NCBI RefSeq assembly: GCF_004346095.1
Contig: NZ_SLZV01000006.1
Location: 62,001-126,000, forward strand
Source: Faecalimonas umbilicata
GTDB lineage: Bacteria > Bacillota > Clostridia > Lachnospirales > Lachnospiraceae
Length of the DNA stretch: 64,000 bases
Direction: 5' to 3'
Under the pieces are notes generated by a model. That model did no database searches. It saw nothing but the letters and a program-made list of their open reading frames with translations, and was not told the origin of the DNA. The position numbers were made by a program, and so were the translations under genes. Of the stretch, positions 27,363-34,986 are shown one piece after another (within the stretch, counting starts at the first letter, position 1; every line of letters begins with the position of its first letter).

Positions 27363-27415
27363 CTTAGAGCGTGTCAGAGAGGAGTTCGTCAGAGCACTTC
27401 CCGGCACGCTCTAAG
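27363..27415. other. Perfect long inverted repeat between alarmone synthetase and YitT genes
   Basis: Arms CTTAGAGCGTGTC and GGCACGCTCTAAG pair over 13 positions (one wobble) around a 27-base loop. No T tract follows on either strand. It ends 23 bases before the YitT start codon and may be a 3'-end structure or a leader element. Confidence 0.6.
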
Positions 27416-27438
27416 AGTACGTTAGGAGGAAAAAAGGA

Positions 27439-28320
27439 ATGGAGAAATTGAAGAACAAGAAAATGGCTGTACGTCTTCTCTGGGCAACATTTGGAAGTCT
27501 TCTGTTTGCTGCGGGCGTTAATATTATTATTTTACCGCTGCATTTATATAATGGAACTTTCTTAGGTATTGCTCAGTTGATCCGTACATTTCTTGTAGAC
27601 TATCTGAAGATTGCTGCGCTTAGCGGTATCAATCTTGACGGTATTATTTTCTGGTTATTAAATGTACCGTTGTTTTTCATGGCATGGAAAGTACTTGGAA
27701 GGGGATTTTTCTGGTTGTCTGTCTACACGACAACAATTGAGACGTTGTTTATGACATTTATTCCGATTCCCAATACACCGATCATTGAAGACTATCTGAC
27801 GGCGTGTATTATCGGAGGGCTTGTTGCTGGTGTCGGAACAGGAATGATCCTGAGAGGGGGAAGCTCCGGAGGAGGACAGGATACACTGGGAATGGTATGT
27901 GCGAAGAAATACCCGTCATTCAGTGTTGGAAAAGTAAGTATTCTTATGAATATTTTCGTGTATGGAATCTGTTTTATGATATTTGATATAGAAATTACAG
28001 TTTACTCGTTGATCTATGCGACCGTCATGGCAATGACGTGTGACCGGGTGCATGTGCAGAACATTAGTCTCAGTGTGATGATCTTTACAAAGAAGGATGG
28101 GGTTGATCAGGCGATTATGAATGAGATGCGCCGTGGTGTGACGGAGTGGGAAGGAAAAGGTTCCTACACGAAGGAAGATTCCAAAGTATTTGTTGTTATG
28201 ATTTCGAAATACGAACAGAATGAGATCACAAGAATTGTCTCAGAGATCGATCCGAATGCATTTATGATCTTTACAGAAGGTGCGAAGGCAGTCGGAAACT
28301 TTGAAAAGAGACTTTCTTAA
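27439..28320 (+). CDS. YitT-family membrane protein
   Basis: A 293-residue protein with about five membrane helices (first 200 residues; GGLVAGVGTGMILRGGSSGG is the typical glycine-rich loop) and a C-terminal soluble DUF2179 domain (KEDSKVFVVMISKYE). The family is widespread in Firmicutes and its transport role is not established. TTAGGAGG precedes the ATG. Confidence 0.9.
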   Translation: MEKLKNKKMAVRLLWATFGSLLFAAGVNIIILPLHLYNGTFLGIAQLIRTFLVDYLKIAALSGINLDGIIFWLLNVPLFFMAWKVLGRGFFWLSVYTTTIETLFMTFIPIPNTPIIEDYLTACIIGGLVAGVGTGMILRGGSSGGGQDTLGMVCAKKYPSFSVGKVSILMNIFVYGICFMIFDIEITVYSLIYATVMAMTCDRVHVQNISLSVMIFTKKDGVDQAIMNEMRRGVTEWEGKGSYTKEDSKVFVVMISKYEQNEITRIVSEIDPNAFMIFTEGAKAVGNFEKRLS

Positions 28321-28351
28321 TCAAAAAAGAATATGTTTTGATATGATGAGA

Positions 28352-28387
28352 GGAGCATGTCCGTAAAAAGACATGCTTCTTTTTTTG
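28352..28387 (+). terminator. Intrinsic terminator after the YitT gene
   Basis: GGAGCATGTC and GACATGCTTC arms with an 8-base loop and seven T. Confidence 0.92.
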
Positions 28388-28396
28388 TAAAATAAT

Positions 28397-28451
28397 TTTA
28401 CACAGATTTAACAAAAGGCTGTTTTTAAATTTAACAATCGCCAAGTATAGT
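28397..28451 (+). promoter_or_regulatory. Putative PHO boxes and promoter of the pst operon
   Basis: TTTACA at 28397, TTAACA at 28408 and TTAACA at 28431 form direct repeats 11 and 23 bases apart, resembling the TT(A/T)ACA repeats bound by PhoP in Firmicutes. TATAGT at 28446-28451 would be the -10 element, so the boxes sit at the -35 position, as in PhoP-activated promoters. The PhoP-like regulator encoded downstream is the likely binder. Confidence 0.55.
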
Positions 28452-28509
28452 ATCACTTGTAAACGAAAGCAGAATGAAAAATAAGACGGATTGAAGGAGA
28501 GTAAATCGT

Positions 28510-29427
28510 ATGAAAATGAAAAAGTTTTTAGCAGTAATGGCAGTGGTATCTATGACAGCAGCAATGGCAGCAGGTTGTGGAAGCAGTGAAGAAGAAGGAA
28601 AAGCAGAAACGACGGAAGCAAGTGGAGAAACTGATGCTTCATTTGACTCTGCAAATGATATTTCCGTGACATCAAGAGAAGATGGTTCAGGAACAAGAGG
28701 AGCATTCATCGAGCTACTGGGAATTGAAGAGAAAGACGATGAAGGAAATAAAATAGACAATACAACAGAAGAGGCAAATATTACAAACAGTACATCTGTT
28801 ATGATGTCAACAGTAGCAGGCAATGAGTATGCGATCGGTTATATTTCTCTGGGATCTCTTGATGACAGTGTAAAAGCTGTGAAAGTAGATGGAGCGGAAG
28901 CGACAGAAGATAATATCAAAGATGGTTCCTACAAAGTGGCAAGACCATTTAACATTGCTACAAAGGAAGACGTAAGCGAAGTGACACAAGATTTCATCGA
29001 TTACATTCTGAGTGAAGAGGGACAGGAAATCGTATCTGATAATGGATATATTTCTCTTGACGATGTGAAGCCATATGCGGGCAGCAAGCCAGAAGGAAAG
29101 ATTGTTATCGCAGGATCTTCTTCTATTTCACCGGTGATGGAGAAGTTAAAAGAAGCTTATTTAAAAGTGAACACAAGTGCGGAGATTGAGATTCAGACAA
29201 GTGATTCCACAACAGGTATGACTTCTGCAATCGATGGAATCTGTGATATTGGAATGGCGTCCAGAGAGTTGAAGGATGAAGAGAAAGAGCAGTTAAAAGC
29301 AACTGTGATCGCGACAGATGGAATTGCAGTAATCGTAAATAAAGCAAATCCGATGGATGAGCTCACAAGTGATCAGATAAAAGAAATCTATACAGGTGAA
29401 GTGCTTGCTTGGGATGAGTTAAACTAA
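28510..29427 (+). CDS. pstS: Phosphate-binding lipoprotein PstS, circularly permuted
   Basis: A 305-residue lipoprotein with lipobox AAMAAGC (Cys23). The order of its two halves is reversed relative to usual PstS. Residues 51-187 carry what is normally the C-terminal half (SREDGSGTRGAF, YAIGYISLGSLDDSVKA, DFIDYILSEEGQ). Residues 196-305 carry the usual N-terminal half (GKIVIAGSSSISPVM, DIGMASRELKDEE, TDGIAVIVNKANP, IYTGEVLAWDELN). All three phosphate-binding loops (SGT, GSSS, SR) are kept. The protein should still fold as the periplasmic-binding fold and feed PstCAB. It is the first gene of the pst operon behind PHO boxes. Confidence 0.92.
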   Translation: MKMKKFLAVMAVVSMTAAMAAGCGSSEEEGKAETTEASGETDASFDSANDISVTSREDGSGTRGAFIELLGIEEKDDEGNKIDNTTEEANITNSTSVMMSTVAGNEYAIGYISLGSLDDSVKAVKVDGAEATEDNIKDGSYKVARPFNIATKEDVSEVTQDFIDYILSEEGQEIVSDNGYISLDDVKPYAGSKPEGKIVIAGSSSISPVMEKLKEAYLKVNTSAEIEIQTSDSTTGMTSAIDGICDIGMASRELKDEEKEQLKATVIATDGIAVIVNKANPMDELTSDQIKEIYTGEVLAWDELN

Positions 29428-29460
29428 TTCAGGAATTGCTTGCAAAACAGCCTGAGAAAG

Positions 29461-30354
29461 ATGGATAAGAGGGAAAAAAACAATATGAAAGCATGGAAAG
29501 AAAAGTTCATGCAGGGAGTGTTTTTCATCGCCGCCTGTACTTCGGTGCTGGCGGTGGCTCTCATTTGTGTATTTTTATTCGCAAATGGAATTCCTGCAAT
29601 GAAGGAAATTGGATTTATGGAATTTTTGACCGGAGAGAGATGGAAGCCGACCAATGAAATCTTCGGAATCCTCCCGATGATCATGGGAAGTATCTATGTC
29701 ACTGCGGGAGCAATTATTTTAGGAGTTCCGATCGGAATTCTGACATCGGTATTTATGGCAAAATATTGTCCAAAGAAAATCTATCCGGTGCTGAAAGGTG
29801 CTACCGAACTTTTGGCAGGAATCCCGTCCGTTGTATATGGATTTTTTGGATTGGTCGTACTTGTGCCATTGATCAGAGACATCTGCCAGAAATTTCACTG
29901 GGGTGGAAATGGAAGTAGCATTCTGACTGCATCTATCTTACTTGGAATGATGATTCTTCCGACGATTATCGGTGTCACAGAGTCAGCGATCCGTTCTGTG
30001 CCGGCGCATTATTATGAGGGTGCACTTGCACTGGGGGCGACACATGAGCGAAGTATCTTTTCAGTTGTTCTCCCGGCAGCAAAATCAGGTGTTGTAGCAG
30101 GAATTGTACTGGGGATCGGACGTGCGATCGGAGAGACGATGGCAGTGATCATGGTAGCAGGAAACCAGGCAAGAATGCCTGCGGGGATTGTGAGAGGTGT
30201 CCGTACTCTTACGGCAAATATTGTGCTGGAGATGGGATATGCAGCAGGACTTCACAGAGAGGCACTGATTGCAACCGCCGTTGTTTTATTTGTCTTTATC
30301 CTGTTGATCAATCTTTCCGTATCATTGTTGAACAGGAGGGCACAACATGAATAA
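29461..30354 (+). CDS. pstC: Phosphate ABC transporter permease PstC
   Basis: A 297-residue permease with six membrane helices and the inner-membrane component loop (RAIGETMAVIMVAGN). It pairs with PstA to form the phosphate pore. The start is uncertain: ATG 29461 or ATG 29485; a TTG at 29440 gives a longer, less likely form. It overlaps pstA by 8 bases. Confidence 0.93.
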   Translation: MDKREKNNMKAWKEKFMQGVFFIAACTSVLAVALICVFLFANGIPAMKEIGFMEFLTGERWKPTNEIFGILPMIMGSIYVTAGAIILGVPIGILTSVFMAKYCPKKIYPVLKGATELLAGIPSVVYGFFGLVVLVPLIRDICQKFHWGGNGSSILTASILLGMMILPTIIGVTESAIRSVPAHYYEGALALGATHERSIFSVVLPAAKSGVVAGIVLGIGRAIGETMAVIMVAGNQARMPAGIVRGVRTLTANIVLEMGYAAGLHREALIATAVVLFVFILLINLSVSLLNRRAQHE

Positions 30355-31222
30355 GCAGACAATTGGACAAAAACTTCGTGCTTACAGACGGAGACCTGGA
30401 TCGTTGATCTTGATGCTCCTTGTGATGTTGTCAGCAGTGGCAACTTTTGCAGTCCTCTTATTTTTGATTGCATACATTTTGATCAAAGGACTTCCGCATC
30501 TGACACCAGATCTGTTTGCATTAAAATATACTTCAGAAAATGCATCTTTGATGCCGGCACTGTTAAATACAATCGGAATGACTGCGTTATCGCTTGTAAT
30601 TGCAGTACCGCTTGGGATTTTTGCCGCAATCTTTCTTGTAGAATATGCAAAGAGAGGAAACAAATTTGTGGAAATCATCCGACTTACGACGGAAACGTTG
30701 TCGGGAATCCCGTCGATTGTTTACGGATTATTCGGATTGTTGTTCTTCGTAACAACACTCGGCTGGGGATATTCTCTACTTGCGGGGGCATTTACATTGG
30801 CAATCATGATTCTTCCACTGATCATCCGAACGACAGAGGAAGCATTAAAATCAGTTCCAGACAGTTTCCGTGAGGGAAGCTTTGGGTTAGGAGCAGGAAA
30901 ACTTCGGACAGTTTTTTGTGTAGTTCTGCCATCGGCAGTACCGGGAATTCTTGCAGGTGTAATTCTGGCGGTCGGAAGAATTGTTGGGGAAACGGCAGCG
31001 CTGATCTATACAGCGGGAACTGTTCCGGCAGTGCCGAAAAGTGTGATGGGATCTGGGCGAACTCTTGCCGTACATATGTACAATCTGTCCAGTGAAGGAC
31101 TTTACATGGATCAGGCTTATGCGACGGCGGTCGTACTTCTTGTACTTGTTGTCGGAATTAATTGCCTGTCCGGATATATTGCGAAAAAGATTACGAAAGG
31201 AAATGGAAATGGGGAAAATTAG
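30347..31222 (+). CDS. pstA: Phosphate ABC transporter permease PstA
   Basis: A 291-residue permease with a basic N-terminus, six membrane helices and the EAA-type loop around [16 protein letters not shown]. It overlaps pstC by 8 and pstB by 14 bases, so the operon is tightly coupled. Confidence 0.95.
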   Translation: MNKQTIGQKLRAYRRRPGSLILMLLVMLSAVATFAVLLFLIAYILIKGLPHLTPDLFALKYTSENASLMPALLNTIGMTALSLVIAVPLGIFAAIFLVEYAKRGNKFVEIIRLTTETLSGIPSIVYGLFGLLFFVTTLGWGYSLLAGAFTLAIMILPLIIRTTEEALKSVPDSFREGSFGLGAGKLRTVFCVVLPSAVPGILAGVILAVGRIVGETAALIYTAGTVPAVPKSVMGSGRTLAVHMYNLSSEGLYMDQAYATAVVLLVLVVGINCLSGYIAKKITKGNGNGEN

Positions 31223-31958
31223 TGTAAAGAACCTAGATTTATATTATGGCGACTTTAAGGCGCTGAAAAATATTAATATGGAAATCGAGGCAAACAAGAT
31301 CACTGCATTTATTGGGCCGAGCGGATGTGGAAAATCTACTTTGTTAAAGTCGATCAACCGGATGAATGATCTTGTGGAAGGATGTCGGATCGACGGACAG
31401 ATTTTACTGGATCAAGAGGACATTTATGGAAGGATGGATGTGAATCTTCTCAGAAAACGTGTCGGAATGGTATTTCAAAAGCCAAATCCATTTCCAATGA
31501 GTATTTATGACAACATTGCATTTGGACCGCGTACACATGGGATCCATTCTAAGGCAAAGTTAGATGATATTGTGGAAAAATCGCTTCGGCAGGCAGCAAT
31601 TTGGGAGGAAACAAAGGACCGTTTGAAGAAAAGTGCACTTGGAATGTCCGGCGGACAGCAGCAGAGACTTTGTATTGCAAGAGCGCTTGCAGTGCAGCCA
31701 GAAGTGCTTTTGATGGATGAGCCGACATCTGCATTGGATCCAATCTCAACATCGAAGATTGAGGACCTTGCCATGGAACTAAAAAAAGACTATACTATTG
31801 TCATGGTTACACACAATATGCAACAGGCAGTGCGCGTGTCGGACAATACCGCGTTTTTCCTTCTTGGTGAGATGATTGAATATAACAATACAGAAAAATT
31901 GTTCTCGATTCCGTCAGATAAGAGAACGGAAGATTATATTACAGGGAGGTTTGGATAA
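31209..31958 (+). CDS. pstB: Phosphate ABC transporter ATPase PstB
   Basis: A 249-residue ATPase with Walker [10 protein letters not shown], signature [18 protein letters not shown], Walker [13 protein letters not shown] and switch His in MVTHNMQQ. The start at 31209 is selected because AAAGGA lies 8 bases upstream and the protein then begins [14 protein letters not shown] as in other PstB; the frame is open back to 31065 inside pstA without meaning. Confidence 0.96.
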   Translation: MGKISVKNLDLYYGDFKALKNINMEIEANKITAFIGPSGCGKSTLLKSINRMNDLVEGCRIDGQILLDQEDIYGRMDVNLLRKRVGMVFQKPNPFPMSIYDNIAFGPRTHGIHSKAKLDDIVEKSLRQAAIWEETKDRLKKSALGMSGGQQQRLCIARALAVQPEVLLMDEPTSALDPISTSKIEDLAMELKKDYTIVMVTHNMQQAVRVSDNTAFFLLGEMIEYNNTEKLFSIPSDKRTEDYITGRFG

Positions 31959-31961
31959 GAG

Positions 31962-32624
31962 ATGCGCAATAAGTTTGATATGCAGCTGGAACGACTCAGT
32001 GAACAGCTTATTTTTATGGGAAGCCTTTGTGAGAAAGCAATTGCAAATGCGACAAAGGCTCTGAGAAATGGAGATTTGGAACTTGCAAAGCTCGTCATGA
32101 GCGAAGATGAAGAGATTGATCAGATTGAGAAAGATATCGAGAGACTGTGTTTAAAACTTCTGCTTCAGCAGCAGCCGGTGGCAAGAGATCTGCGCCAGAT
32201 TTCTGCGGCGCTGAAAATGATCACAGATATGGAGCGGATCGGAGATCAGACATCAGATATCGCGGAGATTATCATTTCTGCTGGAATGTCAGAAGCGAGA
32301 GACATTTCGATAATCGGGACGATGGCAGAAGCAACGAGCAAGATGGTTCATGACAGTATCCTTGCCTATGTCAATAAAGATTTGGAGATGGCGCAGAAGG
32401 TTATGCTTGCCGATGATGAAGTGGACAGAATGTTTGAACTTGTAAAGGCGAAACTGGTAGAATTGATTCTGAAGGATGGCGGAAAGCAGGGTGAGAAAGC
32501 GATTGATTTGATTATGATCACGAAGTATCTCGAGCGTATTGGAGACCATGCAACAAATATTGCAGAATGGGTAGAATTCTCTATCACAGGCGTGCACAAA
32601 GACGGACAGCTTGTGGAGAGATAG
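31962..32624 (+). CDS. phoU: Phosphate signalling protein PhoU
   Basis: A 220-residue all-helical protein with two PhoU repeats (DMERIGDQTSDIAEII and YLERIGDHATNIAEWV). PhoU links the Pst transporter to the PhoR kinase and represses the Pho response when phosphate is sufficient. AGGGAGG lies upstream, 3 bases after pstB. Confidence 0.96.
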   Translation: MRNKFDMQLERLSEQLIFMGSLCEKAIANATKALRNGDLELAKLVMSEDEEIDQIEKDIERLCLKLLLQQQPVARDLRQISAALKMITDMERIGDQTSDIAEIIISAGMSEARDISIIGTMAEATSKMVHDSILAYVNKDLEMAQKVMLADDEVDRMFELVKAKLVELILKDGGKQGEKAIDLIMITKYLERIGDHATNIAEWVEFSITGVHKDGQLVER

Positions 32625-32642
32625 ATAAAGGAGAGAACGAAG

Positions 32643-33323
32643 ATGATTTATTGCGTGGAAGACGACAGTAACATCCGGGAATTGGTCGTATATACGCTGG
32701 AGTCCACAGGGATGAAAGCCTGTGGATTTCCAGATGGGACTGCATTTATGAAAGCTTTGGCATTTGAGACGCCAGAGCTCGTTCTGCTTGATATCATGCT
32801 TCCGGGAGAGGACGGGATTTCCCTTTTGAAGAAGCTCAAAAGTTCAGCAAAGACGAAGGATATCCCGGTGATCATGGTTACAGCAAAAGGGGCAGAGTAT
32901 GACAAAGTGATCGGGTTGGACAGCGGCGCAGATGACTATGTGACGAAGCCGTTTGGGATGATGGAGCTGATCTCGCGCGTGAAAGCGGTGTTAAGAAGGA
33001 CGAAGCGGGAAGAGAAAAGCACACAGTATGAGATCAGAAATCTTATGCTGGATCAGAAAAAACATGAAGTGAGAGTGGATGGAATCCCTGTCACATTGAC
33101 GTTGAAGGAATTTGAACTTTTGGAGCTTCTGATCCGAAATAAAAATATTGTGTTGTCAAGAGACAGACTTTTGGAGGAAGTATGGGGATATGATTTTGAT
33201 GGGGAGACAAGGACGATCGATGTTCATATCCGTACACTTAGACAGAAGTTAAAGAGTGCAGGAGATTTGATTGAGACTGTGCGTGGAGTAGGATATCGGA
33301 TGGGAGGACAGGATGAGACGTAA
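32643..33323 (+). CDS. phoP: Response regulator, PhoP/PhoB type
   Basis: A 226-residue OmpR-family regulator: receiver domain with phospho-acceptor Asp50 (VLLDIMLPG), conserved Lys in VTKPFG, and C-terminal winged helix (TIDVHIRTLRQKL). The position behind phoU and before a PhoR-like kinase points to phosphate control. It overlaps the kinase gene by 11 bases. The name phoP is by analogy. Confidence 0.9.
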   Translation: MIYCVEDDSNIRELVVYTLESTGMKACGFPDGTAFMKALAFETPELVLLDIMLPGEDGISLLKKLKSSAKTKDIPVIMVTAKGAEYDKVIGLDSGADDYVTKPFGMMELISRVKAVLRRTKREEKSTQYEIRNLMLDQKKHEVRVDGIPVTLTLKEFELLELLIRNKNIVLSRDRLLEEVWGYDFDGETRTIDVHIRTLRQKLKSAGDLIETVRGVGYRMGGQDET

Positions 33324-34665
33324 GATACAAAGAAGCATGTGTCTAGTTGCGTTTCTTGCACTTTTAATCTCGGGAATCCTGACCGTTGCGGCAGTTTATC
33401 AGCAGACAGTTATGAATAAAACCGCAGAACTCAGGCAGGAGGCGGAATATATTCAGGCGGCAGTCGATATTGCTGGAGAAGAATATCTGAATGTCATGGA
33501 CAATGTGCAAAAAAGCACCAGGCTTACACTAGTCGGGCAGGATGGTACAGTACTCTATGACTCTGTACAAGACGATACGACGTTAGAAAATCATAAAAAC
33601 CGAAAAGAAATCAAAGGAGCGATGGAAAACGGGAGAGGGGAAGCAGTAAGAACGTCCGATACACTTGGACAAAAGACGTTTTATTATGCGATCCGACTGC
33701 AGGATGGGACGGTTCTTCGTGCCTCCCAGACTATTGATAATGTGCTTCCAACAATTCGGAAGCTTCTTCCATACATCATTGGGATCTTTCTTTTGATGGT
33801 GGCGGGAGCTTATCTGCTGGCAAAATGGCAGACAAAGCGTCTGATCGATCCAATCAATCATTTGGATCTGGAACATCCGCTCGAGAATGATGTGTATGAA
33901 GAATTGACACCACTTTTGCAGGGAATCGATGTGCAGAACCGGGAAAAGGAAAAGGCGGCTGAGATGCGGAAAGAATTTTCTGCAAATGTTTCCCATGAAT
34001 TGAAGACGCCGTTGACATCTATTTCAGGATATGCGGAGATTATGAAAAATGGGCTGGTGCGGCCGGAAGATATGAAGGGATTTTCAGAGCGGATTTACAA
34101 TGAGGCGAGCCGTCTGATCACACTTGTGGAAGACATTATCAAGATTTCCAAGTTAGATGAGAAGAGCATTGAGCTGGAGAAGCAAGAGGTAGATCTCTAT
34201 CTGCTTGTAAGAGAGATATGCACAAGGCTTGCTCCGCAGGCGGAAAAGAAGAGCATACGATTTGAAGTGTCAGGAGAACATGTTTCTTATAATGGAATCC
34301 GTCAGATCCTTGATGAGATGATTTATAACCTCTGTGAAAATGCAGTAAAGTATAATGTCAAAGGCGGAAAAGTCAGTGTGTGGACAGGAAATACACTGGA
34401 AGGCCCAAAAGTCATTGTGGAAGACACTGGAATTGGTATTCCGGAGGAAGAAAAAGAACGTGTTTTTGAGCGGTTTTATCGAGTGGATAAGAGTCACTCC
34501 CGGGAAAACGGAGGAACTGGACTTGGACTTTCTATCGTAAAACACGGTGCGCTTCTCCACGATGCAAAGATTCAGATCAGCAGTAATCTAGGCAAAGGGA
34601 CAAAGATTGAGTTGATTTTCGGCGGGGATTCCAGAAAAGAGACAGATAGCGAAAACGACAGATGA
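33313..34665 (+). CDS. phoR: Sensor histidine kinase, PhoR type
   Basis: A 450-residue kinase with a TM helix at 9-30, an extracytoplasmic sensor (about 31-150), a second TM near 153-170, the H box NVSHELKTPLTS (His228), and the N, G1 (EDTGIGIPEEE), F and G2 (GGTGLGLSIVKH) boxes. The extracytoplasmic part resembles the small PAS-like sensor of PhoR. It is expected to phosphorylate the regulator encoded upstream under phosphate limitation. Confidence 0.9.
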   Translation: MRRKIQRSMCLVAFLALLISGILTVAAVYQQTVMNKTAELRQEAEYIQAAVDIAGEEYLNVMDNVQKSTRLTLVGQDGTVLYDSVQDDTTLENHKNRKEIKGAMENGRGEAVRTSDTLGQKTFYYAIRLQDGTVLRASQTIDNVLPTIRKLLPYIIGIFLLMVAGAYLLAKWQTKRLIDPINHLDLEHPLENDVYEELTPLLQGIDVQNREKEKAAEMRKEFSANVSHELKTPLTSISGYAEIMKNGLVRPEDMKGFSERIYNEASRLITLVEDIIKISKLDEKSIELEKQEVDLYLLVREICTRLAPQAEKKSIRFEVSGEHVSYNGIRQILDEMIYNLCENAVKYNVKGGKVSVWTGNTLEGPKVIVEDTGIGIPEEEKERVFERFYRVDKSHSRENGGTGLGLSIVKHGALLHDAKIQISSNLGKGTKIELIFGGDSRKETDSENDR

Positions 34666-34677
34666 GAGAGAAATGAA

Positions 34678-34734
34678 AACAATCTATGGCGGTAGTCGAA
34701 GAAAATGATAGCTGCCATAGATTGTTTTTTTTGT
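34678..34734 (+). terminator. Terminator of the pst-pho operon
   Basis: Long arms AACAATCTATGGC and GCCATAGATTGTT (more than 15 pairs with inner extension) followed by eight T. Confidence 0.95.
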
Positions 34735-34745
34735 TGAAGTAGATA

Positions 34746-34773
34746 TTGACTTTCGGAATAGATATGTTACACT
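34746..34773 (+). promoter_or_regulatory. Promoter of the SpaA-repeat adhesin
   Basis: TTGACT at 34746-34751, a 16-base spacer and TACACT at 34768-34773. Together with the preceding terminator and two downstream hairpins it fills the 321-base gap 34666-34986. Confidence 0.6.
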
Positions 34774-34787
34774 GAAAGAGTAATTCT

Positions 34788-34809
34788 AAGGGAGATTCTT
34801 TCCCTTTTT
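34788..34809 (+). terminator. Terminator-like hairpin just after the adhesin promoter
   Basis: AAGGGA and TCCCTT arms with a 7-base loop, followed by TTT A. It lies within about 10-30 bases of the predicted transcription start, so it would act as an attenuator if functional. Confidence 0.4.
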
Positions 34810-34897
34810 ACATGGATCAGGCAGTTCTGCCAGTTATTCCAGTACGTTTTTAATTTGATGATGAAAGAAGTGTGATGCCTATGCTTGTTGGAAACAG

Positions 34898-34941
34898 ATA
34901 GAATCGACGGATGGATAGAGTTTTTGTACGATTCTATTTTA
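34898..34941 (+). terminator. Second leader hairpin before the adhesin gene
   Basis: Perfect 9-base arms ATAGAATCG and CGATTCTAT, 22-base loop, followed by TTTTAG. It ends 46 bases before the start codon and may be a second attenuator or a leader structure. Confidence 0.4.
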
Positions 34942-34986
34942 GACAGAGTGATCGGAAGAAAATTTGAAAAGAGAAAGGAATCATTT

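Noticed and set aside
31065-31208. Longer PstB start within pstA
   Set aside because: The extra residues are an alternate-frame reading of pstA and PstB homologues begin at the position of 31209.
34885-34986. N-terminal extension of the adhesin frame
   Set aside because: It spans a leader hairpin, lacks a ribosome site and would bury the signal peptide; the start at 34987 has both a ribosome site and a signal peptide.
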